DNA of 64,000 bases from Haladaptatus sp. R4 (GCF_001625445.1 NZ_LWHG01000005.1:1-64000); one strand, 5' to 3'. Shown: positions 17,773 to 27,033, counted from the stretch's first letter. A program made the numbers and translations. The notes: generated by a model not told the origin, from the letters alone.

Positions 17773-19586
17773 ATGTGTGGAATTATCGCCCGCATTGGCG
17801 AAGGAGATGCGATTACGAAGCTCGTTACGGGACTCGAAAATCTCGAATATCGAGGTTACGATTCGGCCGGAGTCGCCGTCCAGAACGGGTCAGGGATATC
17901 GGTCTACAAGCGTTCGGGCCAGATCTCCGAACTGAAAGACAGTATCGTCGGGAGCGTCCCCAAAGGGAACGTCGGGATCGGTCACACGCGATGGAGCACG
18001 CACGGACCACCGACCGACGAAAACGCTCACCCCCACACGAGCGAGACGGAAAACGTCGCCGTGGTTCACAACGGTATCATCGAGAACTACAACGAACTCA
18101 AAGAGTGGCTCAAAGGGGAAGGCTACGAGTTCACGAGCGATACCGATACAGAGGTCATTCCACATCTCTTCGAATACTATCTCGAAGACGCGTCCAGCAT
18201 CGAAGACGCGTTCCGCCAAACCATTCGCGACCTCGAAGGCAGCTACGCGGTCGCAGCGATCGTCGATGGCGTACACGCCATCTACGCGGCCCGACAGGGA
18301 TCGCCGCTCATCCTCGGACTGGACAACAACGAGTACTACCTCGCCAGCGACGTGCCCGCGTTCCTCGACCACACTGATCGGGTCGTCTACTTCGAGGACG
18401 GCGACGTCGCCGTCCTCGACCGAACGGCGTGACGATGACCGACCTCGACGGGAACATGGTCACTCGTGACGTGGAACGGATCGACTGGGACCCCGAGGAC
18501 GCCGGTAAAGGTGGCTACGAGCATTACATGCTCAAGGAGATCAACACCCAACCGAACGCGCTCGCCAACACCATCGAAGGACGAGTGGAGGACGGGGAAG
18601 TCAGCCTCGAAGCCTTCCCGGACGGGACGTTCGCCGATGTAGACGACGTTCAGTTCGTCGCCTGCGGGACGTCGTATCACGCCGCGCTGTACGGACAGCA
18701 ACTCCTCAACCAGTGTGGAATCCGTGCACAGGCGTTCCGAGCGAGCGAATACGTCGATTCGTCTGCCAGCACCATCACGGAGGACACGTTGGTCGTCGCC
18801 GTTACCCAAAGCGGGGAAACGGCGGACACCCTCGGTGCGCTACGAGGAGCAAAAGAGAAAGGCGCACGAACCGTCACCGTAACGAACGTGATGGGTTCGA
18901 CGGCGGCCCGCGAAGCCGACGACGCGCTGTTCATCCGCGCCGGACCGGAGATCGGTGTGGCCGCCACCAAGACGTTCTCCTCGCAAGCGGTCATGCTCTC
19001 GCTCCTCTCGCTACGACTCGCCGAGGACATCGAGACGGCGACATCGCCGGAGGACCAAGCGGACCTCCTCCGCGACTTGGAGAAACTGCCCGAGCACGTT
19101 CAGGAAGTGCTCGACACCACGGACGCCAAACGGATAGCCAGCCGATACACCGGCAGCGAGGCGTTCTTCTTCATCGGTCGAGGGTTGAACAACGCCGTCG
19201 CCAAGGAGGGGGCGTTGAAGTTCAAGGAGATCACCTACGAGCACGCCGAAGGGTTCGCCTCCGGCGAGTTGAAGCACGGACCGCTCGCGCTCGTAACACC
19301 GGATACACCAGTGTTCGCGCTGTTCAACGGCGTGAAAGACAAGAAGACGCTGCAGAACGCCAAGGAAGCACAAGCACGCGGCGCACCCATCGTCTCGGTC
19401 GCGTGTGCAGGCCACGATTCGGAGAAAATCTCCGATGCGTTCCTCGAAATCCCGAAGACTCACACCGTCTGGGCGGGACTGCTGGCGAACATCCAGTTGC
19501 AGCTAGTGTCCTACTACGCGGCGAAGAATTTGGGTCGCCCGATAGACAAACCGCGAAATCTGGCGAAAAGCGTCACCGTCGAGTAA
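17773..19586 (+). pseudogene. glmS: Glutamine--fructose-6-phosphate aminotransferase (isomerizing), frameshifted
   Basis: Two frames join into a protein of about 604 residues, the normal GlmS length. It makes glucosamine-6-phosphate from fructose-6-phosphate and glutamine, the first step to UDP-GlcNAc. The start MCGIIARIGE places the nucleophile Cys at residue 2, and the glutaminase region shows HTRWSTHGPPTDENAHPH. The second frame carries two SIS domains (VACGTSYHAALYGQQLL, TQSGETADTLGALR, EGFASGELKHGPLAL) and ends KPRNLAKSVTVE. The first frame hits TGA at 18430 after VAVLDRTA. Adding one G near 18427 restores VLDRTGVTMTDLDGNMV. As the enzyme is likely needed and both halves are conserved, I take this for a sequencing error. 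Confidence 0.88.
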
Positions 19587-19601
19587 TCGACGAGGGTAGT
19601 G

Positions 19602-19811
19602 TCATGGAACGCGGTCTATTTTTTGCGGATACGAACGGGCACGAGTCCGGAGTCGATACGCGTGAAACAGCGCGAGCGTTGCGAACGCGGCGATAGTTAC
19701 GTACGCAACCGAGAGGACGAACGTACTATCGACGATCCATGCACCAACCACCCCGCACGCGCTGAGAATTGCGAGCCAAAGATACCGAACGCTCCAGTCG
19801 GTCGTAGACAT
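19602..19811 (-). CDS. Small two-helix membrane protein
   Basis: A 69-residue protein starting MSTTDWSVRYLWLAILSACG, with two membrane helices (YLWLAILSACGVVGAWIV and FVLSVAYVTIAAFATLALFHAY) and a basic C-terminus. I do not recognise the family. The ATG at 19811 is preferred because the sequence upstream in the same frame lacks the codon usage of the helices. It lies tail to tail with glmS. Confidence 0.5.
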   Translation of the reverse strand: MSTTDWSVRYLWLAILSACGVVGAWIVDSTFVLSVAYVTIAAFATLALFHAYRLRTRARSYPQKIDRVP

Positions 19812-20156
19812 CGTCCGGAGCTCACACGGGAAGAATATTATTATCAGGTGAGTAAACGCGTGGCTAGCCGCCACATAAACGGACGAATTCGACGGTGAGA
19901 AAGAACAAACAAACAGATATGTGGAAATGCCTGAAAGTAGCAATATCGGCCGAGCCAAAACTTATTACTAGGATCGCGGAATAGTAACAAACGTCCCGTC
20001 GTCGCCGTGGCAGACGTCGGCAGGGACAGCTGTCATCCACTCTTCCGAACGTCTAGATGGGAGCCGTGGCTACGGGTAGTTATGGTGAAGGCCGTCGAAG
20101 GGGAGAGCACATTTCGTCTGTCTTCGCGGGAGGATTGGCAGGTGGATTTGGTAGGA

Positions 20157-20180
20157 GTGAGAGAGGTCATTTCGTGTGCT
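20157..20180 (+). repeat. Left arm of 24-bp perfect inverted repeat
   Basis: This arm contains GAGAGAGGTCATTTCGTGTG and is exactly complementary to 20601-20624; the arms are 420 bp apart. It includes one TTTCGTGTGC repeat unit. Confidence 0.85.
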
Positions 20181-20600
20181 TTCTCTCTGAAGAGTGCACT
20201 CATAGGTAGAGATGTGGTTGATCCAACGGCTTTCTCGAAAACTCACCGAGCACACGAAACTGACGAAGTTAGGTTTTAAAAATACGCCTAATACTTTCGC
20301 ATAGAAGATAAAACGGTATTGTCTACTGTAGAGAGAGTATATGTGTGTCTAGCTTTTGTTTTAGAAGATAGAAGATCGGGAGGAAACGGTGGGCACGGTA
20401 GGGTATTTTTCGAAAGAGTAAGAGAGTGGATTTCGTCTGTTCCTGCCGTGTGACGTTAGAGTAGAAACGCTGAAAACGACCATTTCGGAAAATGTCACTC
20501 CTTAAAACTGAGTTTCGTCTGTTTCATGTGCCTGGGGTTGTTTCAAGAACAACCGGAGATTCAGCGTCAAAGCGACGGGTACCCCACTCTCGGACAACAG

Positions 20601-20624
20601 AGCACACGAAATGACCTCTCTCAC
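20601..20624 (-). repeat. Right arm of 24-bp perfect inverted repeat
   Basis: It is the exact reverse complement of 20157-20180. The identity extends well past the ten-base core motif. Confidence 0.85.
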
Positions 20625-20722
20625 TCACCACGACATTCTATGACAAAGTCGAACGGGAAGAGTACATTTCGTCTGTCTTGTTGGAATTACACTTCCCAGT
20701 TTTCAAATAGTTTGCTCCCATC

Positions 20723-20740
20723 CACACCAGTTTCCTTGCT
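20723..20740 (-). repeat. ORB-like element, orphan cluster (reverse)
   Basis: Read on the minus strand it is AGCAAGGAAACTGGTGTG. It faces the two forward copies at 20909 and 20955 across the AT-rich stretch 20741-20908. Confidence 0.55.
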
Positions 20741-20908
20741 TCGTGATCAGACACACACCGGTTTTCCTCTGCTTTTCGATGAGGGCGACCAACTACCGCT
20801 AAAGTCCATCTTTTTAGCCCAAGTAAAAATCCAGTACGGCTATATTGTATATATTGACTAATAAAACATCACCCCGGATAGATCTTCCATGTGTTCTATT
20901 CGCAGGAT

Positions 20909-20935
20909 AGCAGAGGAAACATGGTGTGAGTGTCC
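20909..20935 (+). repeat. ORB-like element, orphan cluster (forward 1)
   Basis: The core AGCAGAGGAAACATGGTGTG resembles the GGAAACGTGGTGTG half of the ORB type at 26.8-28.0 kb. Confidence 0.55.
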
Positions 20936-20954
20936 TACTTAAACCACGAGAGAT

Positions 20955-20980
20955 AGCACAGGAAATCTGGTGTGTCTTCC
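20955..20980 (+). repeat. ORB-like element, orphan cluster (forward 2)
   Basis: The core AGCACAGGAAATCTGGTGTG matches the preceding copy at 17 of 20 positions, including the AGCA lead and the TGGTGTG end. Confidence 0.55.
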
Positions 20981-21016
20981 GAACGGAGATTATCGATGCG
21001 AAAGAGAAGAAGCCCG

Positions 21017-22344
21017 CTATTCCGCGTATTCGGCCACGAAGGCGTCGGCCGTCTCGAACACCTCGTCGGCGGCGTCCGGGTCGCGGGCCTCGGCGGCGAT
21101 GCGAACCAACGGTTCGGTGCCGCTGGCGCGGATGAGGAACCAGCCCTCGTCCAGCGACACGCGGACGCGTCGATGGTCGTGGCGTCTTCGTAGCGCTCGG
21201 TGACGGCGGCCGAGAGGGATTCCATCAGACCGACCTTGTCCTCGACGTGGACGTTCTTCCGCCGGATAGGGTACTCGCCGACGTCGGCCGCGAGCTCCGA
21301 CAGCGACCCGTTTTCGGCGACGAGTTCGGCGAGGCGGCAGGCCGCGAGGGGACCGTCGGGGCAGAGCGTCTGGTCGGCCCAAATCCACGCGCCGGACTGC
21401 TCGCCGCCGAAGACGACACCGGGTTCGGTCGCGCGCTCGGCGACGTACACGTCACCGACCTGCGTCCGCACCACGTCCGCGCCCTGTTCGGCGAGGACGT
21501 CCTCGACGATGAGGCTGGTGTCGACCGGCGTGGCGATCGTTTCACCTTCACCGGCGTGTTGGCGTGCGAACAGGGTGAGCAACACGTCGCCCGAGATGAA
21601 GTCGCCGTTTTCGTCCACGGCCATCATGCGATCGGCATCGCCATCGTGTGCGATTCCGAGGTCCGCGCCGATTGCCGTGACGTGATCACAGAGCGACTGG
21701 CAGTTCTCCGCCGTTGGTTCGCTCGGGCGTGCGGGGAAACGGCCGTCGGGTTGCGCGTTCAGCGTCTCCACGTCACAGCCGAGTTCGTAGAGGGCGTCGG
21801 CGGTGGCCGCACCAGCACCGTTCCCGACGTCGATGACGACGGAGAGATCAGCGGGCGAGACTGCCTCGGCAAGGGTTTCGACGTGTTTGTCGTGTGCCCC
21901 ATCCCAGTGTGTTTCTTCGCCGGTTTCGTCCCAGCTTGCGAGGTCGAACGCCTCGTCCTCGATGATGGATTCGATTTCCGCGCGTTGGTCGGCGTCGAAC
22001 GCTTGCCCGGACGGGTTCCAAAGTTTGATTCCGTTGTCCGTCGCCGGGTTGTGTGATGCTGTGATGGAGACGCCCGCGTCGGCGTCCTGCCACTCGACGC
22101 TTCGAGCGACGGTCGGCGTCGAGGCCAGACCGAGCATCACGACATCGGTTCCACATTCACGGAGACCGGCCGAAAGCGCATCCGCGAGGAATCGTCCGCT
22201 GTCGCGGGGGTCACGTCCGATAACGACGCGCTCGACGCCGGTCGAGGCGAGCGCTCGACCGACCGACAACGCGAGGTCTCCGGTGACTACTTCGCCGACA
22301 GGGCCGCGAATTCCGCTGGTTCCGAACATTGATTCGTACGACAT
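21017..22344 (-). pseudogene. glmM: Phosphoglucosamine mutase-type phosphohexomutase, frameshifted near the C-terminus
   Basis: Joining two frames gives about 442 residues, normal for archaeal GlmM/phosphohexomutase. It should convert glucosamine-6-phosphate to glucosamine-1-phosphate, the step after GlmS. Visible are MFGTSGIRGPVGEVVTG at the start, the phosphoserine loop SITASHNPATDNGIK, the metal loop DGDADRMM, the sugar loop GGEQSGAWIW, and the phosphate-binding RASGTEPLVRI. The last motif sits in the second frame. The break is near 21170, where adding one G gives TTIDGVRVSLDEGWFLIRAS. Substrate could also be another hexose phosphate, but glmS is the nearest upstream-lying gene of known pathway. 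I judge the frameshift a sequencing error. Confidence 0.85.
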
Positions 22345-22512
22345 TCGGGACGGCCAAAAGGGTTCCCTTCGGACGGGACTGTTTACTGGAAAGCGGGCAT
22401 GAGTCGTCGGTTTTTACCAAATGAGAGAAAAGTTCACAACCGTCCGACTACATAGAATGTGAGAGTATATCACGCAAAGGAACGAATAGTAACTCGAAAC
22501 GAGTGAGTGGAA

Positions 22513-22944
22513 ATGTACACCGAAATACTCGTGGCGACCGACGGAAGCGACAGGTCAGCCGTCGCGTTGGAGCACGCTTTCGAGTTGGCGGCACAGTTCG
22601 ACGCGACGCTCCACGTAGTGTACGTACTCAATACGGCCAACAGTCCGCTTGGACTCGACAACGTTCTCACCGACGTTCACAACCCACCGGGGGAATCGCT
22701 CATCGAGGAAGTCGTCCAAGAGGGACGAGAGCAGGGTCTCACCATCGAAGGCCACGTCCTCAAAGGGGTTCCCCACGAAACGATCGTCGAGTACGCCATC
22801 GAGAACGGGGTCCATCTCATCGTTATCGCAACCCACGGTCGAAGCGGGGTCGTGCGAGGGATGCTCGGCAGCGTCACCGAAAACGTCATCCGTCGCTCGG
22901 AGGTCCCCGTCCTCACGGTTCGAATCGGTAGCGCCGATGGCTGA
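22513..22944 (+). CDS. Universal stress protein (UspA family)
   Basis: A 143-residue single-domain Usp. The N-terminal strand and loop ILVATDGSDRSAVALEHAF and the ATP-binding signature VIATHGRSGVVRGMLGSVTENVIRRSEVPVL (Gly-2x-Gly-9x-Gly-Ser) are both present, so it belongs to the ATP-binding subgroup. Role in stress or metabolic signalling is general for the family; nothing here ties it to one stress. ATG at 22513 is preferred over GTG at 22507. It may be co-oriented with the Nramp gene 190 bp downstream. Confidence 0.88.
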   Translation: MYTEILVATDGSDRSAVALEHAFELAAQFDATLHVVYVLNTANSPLGLDNVLTDVHNPPGESLIEEVVQEGREQGLTIEGHVLKGVPHETIVEYAIENGVHLIVIATHGRSGVVRGMLGSVTENVIRRSEVPVLTVRIGSADG

Positions 22945-23073
22945 GCGACCGAAGTGAACAAAATTTTGACGCTGTCGGGAGAATCCCGCAACATACCGGG
23001 GAAGACATCAGAGTTATATTTGGGCACGCTAAACAAAGAATTAGATGAGTCAAAAGCAGGGAGCTGGAATGCC

Positions 23074-23133
23074 ATGTCGCGAGTAGCAAACGAGCGATTG
23101 GGATTCTCTACCGACAACGAGGAGATGATGTGA
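23074..23133 (+). CDS. Possible 19-residue leader ORF coupled to the Nramp gene
   Basis: An ATG at 23074 opens MSRVANERLGFSTDNEEMM, and its TGA at 23131-23133 overlaps the Nramp ATG (TGATG). The overlap would allow translational coupling. There is no homology I recognise, and so short a frame may occur by chance; the GAGGAG inside it (23119-23124) also serves as the Nramp ribosome binding site. Confidence 0.25.
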   Translation: MSRVANERLGFSTDNEEMM

Positions 23134-24365
23134 TGAAATACTCCTTTCGGGAAGTTCTCTCATACCTCGGGCCGGGATTCATCATCAGTGTCGCGTACAT
23201 GGACCCCGGTAACTGGGCCACGAACATTTCGGGCGGTGCGAAGTTCGGATCAGCGCTCCTCTGGGTCATCGTCCTCGCCAGTTTCATGGCGATGGGAATT
23301 CAGATAGTCGCGGCGAAGCTCGGTATCGCAACAGGGAAGGGTGTCGCACAGCTTTGTCGGGAGCGATTGCCCCGGCCTGTCGTCCTCGTACTCTGGGCTG
23401 CTGCGGAGCTCGCGATGATCGCGACGGATATGGCGGAGATCATCGGCGCAGCCATCGGTTTCAGCCTCATCTTCTCGCTTCCGCTTTGGGCGGGTGCGAT
23501 ACTGGCGGGAATCAGTTCGTTCGCGCTTCTCGGGGTCAGAACCGCACACAAACGAGGATTTCGATGGGTCGAACTGCTCATCATGTCCCTGGTCGGCGTC
23601 ATCTCGATCGCGTTCATCTTCGAGATGGCGCTCGCGCAACCGACCGCGGGAGAAATCACGAGCGGACTTGCACCGAGTATCCCGAATGCGAGCGCACTGT
23701 ACGTCGCTATCGGGATACTCGGTGCCACCGTGATGCCCCACAGCGTCTACCTCCACCCGTACATCGTCCAAGATCGTCGGAGCCGTCTCATCGAGGACGA
23801 AGGGGATACGGAAGAGGTTCACCGGCGTCACTTCATCCTCGAAAGCGTCGATACCGTCATCGCGCTGTTCGGGGCCATGTTCGTCAATGCGGCGATGCTC
23901 ATCGTCGCGGCGGCCGCGCTTCAGGGCACCGGCATCGAAACCCTCAACCAAGCGTACGTCACGCTCGATGGTGTGTTCGGTGGACACGCTAGTTTGGCGT
24001 TCGGTATCGCCCTCATCGCCGCCGGACTCTCCTCGTCGCTCGTGGCGACGATGGCCGGACAGACGGTGATGGATGGCTTCCTCGACCTCAACATCAACGT
24101 CTGGATTCGACGATCAGTCACGCTCATTCCAAGTTTGGCCGTCGTGGTCGCCGGGTTCGACCCGACGTCGGTGCTCGTCGCCTCGCAGGTCGCGCTGAGT
24201 TTCGAACTCCCGTTCGTCCTCATCCCGCTCGTCTGGTTCACCCGGGAGGAGGGAATCATGGGTTCGTTCCGCAACTCGTCACGAACGACGAGCATGCTCG
24301 GGATCGTCATCGCGCTCATCATCGTCCTCAACATCTGGTTGCTTTACTCGACGCTATTCGGGTGA
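23133..24365 (+). CDS. Nramp family divalent metal transporter
   Basis: A 410-residue transporter with 11 hydrophobic helices, of the Nramp/MntH family, which imports Mn2+ or Fe2+ with protons. The TM1 metal motif DPGN is seen in YMDPGNWATNISGGA, and the TM6 region reads GILGATVMPHSVYLHPYIVQ, keeping the metal-selecting Met. The usual MPHN is MPHS here. The N-terminal YLGPGFIISVAYMDPGN is canonical. The ATG at 23133 has a good GAGGAG site; a GTG one codon earlier is possible. Upstream sequence 23015-23045 has an imperfect TTTGGGCACGCTAAAC that could be a metalloregulator site, but the symmetry is poor. Confidence 0.88.
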   Translation: MKYSFREVLSYLGPGFIISVAYMDPGNWATNISGGAKFGSALLWVIVLASFMAMGIQIVAAKLGIATGKGVAQLCRERLPRPVVLVLWAAAELAMIATDMAEIIGAAIGFSLIFSLPLWAGAILAGISSFALLGVRTAHKRGFRWVELLIMSLVGVISIAFIFEMALAQPTAGEITSGLAPSIPNASALYVAIGILGATVMPHSVYLHPYIVQDRRSRLIEDEGDTEEVHRRHFILESVDTVIALFGAMFVNAAMLIVAAAALQGTGIETLNQAYVTLDGVFGGHASLAFGIALIAAGLSSSLVATMAGQTVMDGFLDLNINVWIRRSVTLIPSLAVVVAGFDPTSVLVASQVALSFELPFVLIPLVWFTREEGIMGSFRNSSRTTSMLGIVIALIIVLNIWLLYSTLFG

Positions 24366-24379
24366 CGTGTTTCGACAAG

Positions 24380-24505
24380 TCAATTGTTCCCCGTCGCACG
24401 GACGACAGCGTACAGAACCGCGGTGACGATGCCGGTGTACTGAATGACGGCGACGAGAATGATGGCACCGCTACGGATGCTTTCACTCAGAAGCCAGAAT
24501 CTCAA
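24380..24505 (-). CDS. Possible 41-residue membrane peptide
   Basis: A frame opened by TTG at 24505 reads LRFWLLSESIRSGAIILVAV, continues IQYTGIVTAVLYAVVRATGNN and stops at 24380. The run of about 24 hydrophobic residues with a polar end looks like a real single-span peptide. There is no ATG and no clear ribosome binding site, and it sits tail to tail with the Nramp gene. It could equally be chance sequence. Confidence 0.3.
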   Translation of the reverse strand: MRFWLLSESIRSGAIILVAVIQYTGIVTAVLYAVVRATGNN

Positions 24506-24525
24506 CGGAATTCTGAATCAGACGA

Positions 24526-26202
24526 TCAGACGGACGACGATGAAGAAATAGGTTCGGAGAGGGACGGAACCGGTTGTGGTCCATCGTCCGGAACCTGTGT
24601 CGGTTCCATCGGCTCTTCGATGCGGTATATCATCGCACCCTCGTTCTCGTAGACGAGTTTGTATCGATCCGAATCGACGAGGTGCTCACGCATCCACGGT
24701 TTCTGATATTCGTCGATGCCACGGACGGTGTAATGTCCTTTCGGGACGTACACGTAATCCGGGTTGACCTTGTTGGAAACCAACTTCTGGGTCAAGCAGG
24801 TTTTGCCCGGACAGCGAGATATTCGCTTGTACAAGCCTAGCTGATGCCGATACTTGGCATGGCCTTTCCACTCAACCCCCCACGGGCCGATGAGAATCGT
24901 CCGGTCGGTCATGAGCGGGAACCACTCCGCGCTGTCGCCGAGGACGACGAAGTTAGCGCTCGGACTCGTGTTGTCCTGAGCCCACTGCATCGCAGCCATG
25001 TCGTCGTCGTCCACGAACGACGGCTGTGTCGAACTACCGAGATGGGAGTGTAAATCACCCGCCGCGAACGCGACACCGACGCTCGATACCAGGATCGCGA
25101 GAACCATGATGACAGCGAGCGGTGCGGACCGGGAGTATCGCGTCCGCTTCGACCAGCGACGGACCAGCGGGATGACGACCTCGAACACGAGTACCGACGC
25201 CATCATCACACCTGCCGGGAACTGATACCGGAGCTTTCCGAGCATGTACGCACCCGAAAGCATCCACAACGGGAGGAAAAACCGTCGCTTTGCGACGAGA
25301 TATGCCGCACCGGCGAACGAGCCGATGAAGAAGATGGTCGGCATGCTCATGTCCAGCGGGTAGATGAACTGCTTGATCAGACGGTGCGTCCCACCACCCA
25401 AGCCTGTGTGTGTCCCGGAAGCGGCGGTAAAGATACTGGGGCCGTGAATGGCGATGATTTGAAGCCACCATGGGGAGGAGATTACCACCCCTCCCATGAC
25501 GACGATTCCACCGTACACCAGTCCCCGGAGCGTTCGGTTGAAACACACGTACATCACGAGATACGTCGTCCCGAAAAAGACGGTGTAAACCGGATGGGTG
25601 AGTATGATCAACCCGAAAAGGACAGCGGAGGCTAAGAGCCACTTTCTCTCCTCCGTTTTGAACAGCTTGATACCCGTGTACGCGCCAGTCACGACGAAGA
25701 GGAATGCGGGGGCACGAACGATGCCACCCGCAGAGAGGTGCCACTGAAGGACGGGCGGTGACACTGCGAGGAGAAGCGTGGCGAATCCTGCTCGCGGCGT
25801 CGAATCGAGTATCTCACGCGAGAGATAGTAGAACGGCACGAGATACAGGATCGTGACGAGACCGGGAAGGAGACGACTCAACGTGATGGGATCGACGCCA
25901 GTCGTGTCCATCAGAATCGCAGAAACGTAGTACATCAACGGCGGATAGGCGAACGGAACACCCTCCTTGGTATAAAGTGGGATTTGGGCCGGGAGACCGT
26001 AGCCGTGTGCACTTATTTCACGTGCGATTTTCATATAGAGGCCCGCACCGTACGCCGGGTACGGATGCGTCATGAGGTACGTGAGATACACCAGCACTCC
26101 CGTCCCCATCGCTGTCGCGAGCCAGGCACGTTCGTCGCTGGCAAGCTCGACTAACTTCGATACGACATCCCATTTTTGTCGTTCATTGATTTCATGTGAC
26201 AT
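24526..26202 (-). CDS. Polytopic membrane protein, GT-C glycosyltransferase-like
   Basis: A 558-residue protein with about 10-11 membrane helices followed by a soluble domain of about 130 residues. The first extracytoplasmic loop (HPYPAYGAGLYMKIAREISAHG, then PFAYPPLMYYVSA) has the shape of the catalytic loop of ArnT/PMT-like GT-C enzymes, which move sugars from polyprenyl carriers. The C-terminal domain has WFPLMTDRTILIGPWGVEWKG and a Cys pair (CPGKTC). Function is inferred from fold shape only. It stands alone between the Nramp gene and the first origin, away from the glycan cluster at 1-14 kb. Confidence 0.6.
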   Translation of the reverse strand: MSHEINERQKWDVVSKLVELASDERAWLATAMGTGVLVYLTYLMTHPYPAYGAGLYMKIAREISAHGYGLPAQIPLYTKEGVPFAYPPLMYYVSAILMDTTGVDPITLSRLLPGLVTILYLVPFYYLSREILDSTPRAGFATLLLAVSPPVLQWHLSAGGIVRAPAFLFVVTGAYTGIKLFKTEERKWLLASAVLFGLIILTHPVYTVFFGTTYLVMYVCFNRTLRGLVYGGIVVMGGVVISSPWWLQIIAIHGPSIFTAASGTHTGLGGGTHRLIKQFIYPLDMSMPTIFFIGSFAGAAYLVAKRRFFLPLWMLSGAYMLGKLRYQFPAGVMMASVLVFEVVIPLVRRWSKRTRYSRSAPLAVIMVLAILVSSVGVAFAAGDLHSHLGSSTQPSFVDDDDMAAMQWAQDNTSPSANFVVLGDSAEWFPLMTDRTILIGPWGVEWKGHAKYRHQLGLYKRISRCPGKTCLTQKLVSNKVNPDYVYVPKGHYTVRGIDEYQKPWMREHLVDSDRYKLVYENEGAMIYRIEEPMEPTQVPDDGPQPVPSLSEPISSSSSV

Positions 26203-26827
26203 CAGATTTCACTCCAACTTCGATAGTCGTTTGATAGTTTCCCTGACCGGGGTTCGTCGACACCCTCCGACACGCACCATTCACTTTGTGAGTGGGATGG
26301 GTGCCGATTTGTGAACCAAGTGGGCGCGAGAGTTGTTGCTTGTATGCAAGAGCGGCCGACTATACTTTCTTTCTGGCCGCTATGCTTACAATTCCTGCCC
26401 GTATTTCGTCTACGTTCGAAACGCGATTCGGACATCGCAGTAGCGAACACGTGGGAGGGGAGCACAGGAGTACGGCGATACGTCATCAGGGAGGGCATCT
26501 TTTTCATAGCGTATACGTGGAGACTTTTTATTATCGCGTGACTAAGCCGTTCAAGCACTGTTTGAACGTTGAATGAACGATCTAGTACGATCCTACTGGG
26601 AAGTGAAAATCGCGAAACGATAATATGGAGATCATATATGGGAAAATACAGCACAGTATACTTAATTTTGTGGAATCGTTGATAGCATGGAAACTGCTCT
26701 CACGGACCATTCGATAGTCGACTGGCCGTGTTCGGAATCGGAAAAATACAATTAGATAGTAGATAGAACGATACAGATGTCGAGTTATACTGCATGTCAT
26801 ATGGTAGCGTATATCTCATTCACACAC

Positions 26828-26849
26828 ACACCACGTTTCCAGTGAAATC
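26828..26849 (-). repeat. ORB1 copy 1
   Basis: Contains ACACCACGTTTCCAGTGAAA, a full match to the consensus, and lies farthest from the initiator gene. Confidence 0.8.
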
Positions 26850-27011
26850 GGAAAAAGGTGGGTGGGGGTGCAGATGAAATGGGGGTTTGATGGGGGTTTC
26901 CTTACCACAAAACAACAGGAAATGCTACAGATCCCCATGAAGTACGTGTGAAGAACATAAACAAGAAGGAGAATAATTATATTTGTATGAAAATATATAG
27001 ACAGAAGGGAG

Positions 27012-27033
27012 ACACCGCGTTTCCAGTGAAAAT
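27012..27033 (-). repeat. ORB1 copy 2
   Basis: Contains ACACCGCGTTTCCAGTGAAA, with one change from the consensus. Confidence 0.8.

Larger units (their letters stand above)
20093..20681. repeat. Field of seven TTTCGTSTGY repeats
   Basis: Forward copies (TTTCGTCTGT or TTTCGTGTGC) are at about 20112, 20170, 20431, 20513 and 20668; reverse copies (GCACACGAAA) are at about 20250 and 20602. The copies at 20093-20123 and 20647-20678 are related over about 31 bp with one indel. Three copies are followed by TCTT or TTCT. Spacing is irregular (about 60-120 bp), so it is not a CRISPR. Such scattered, oriented copies fit protein-binding sites. Confidence 0.7.
19812..21016. other. 1.2-kb non-coding region rich in repeats, origin-like
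   Basis: No convincing gene lies between the small membrane protein and glmM. The left two thirds hold seven copies of a TTTCGTSTGY motif in both orientations; the right third holds an ORB-like set around an AT-rich stretch. The copies are listed separately. The size and structure resemble the three intergenic regions beside orc1/cdc6 genes elsewhere in the window, but no initiator gene is adjacent. Confidence 0.6.

Noticed and set aside
18421-18440. Programmed frameshift or two separate genes for the glmS halves
   Set aside because: There is no slippery run, and three other genes in the window show the same kind of one-base loss, so an error is simpler.
23015-23045. DtxR/SirR-type operator before the Nramp gene
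   Set aside because: TTTGGGCACGCTAAAC has poor symmetry; only the outer TTT/AAA and one inner pair match.
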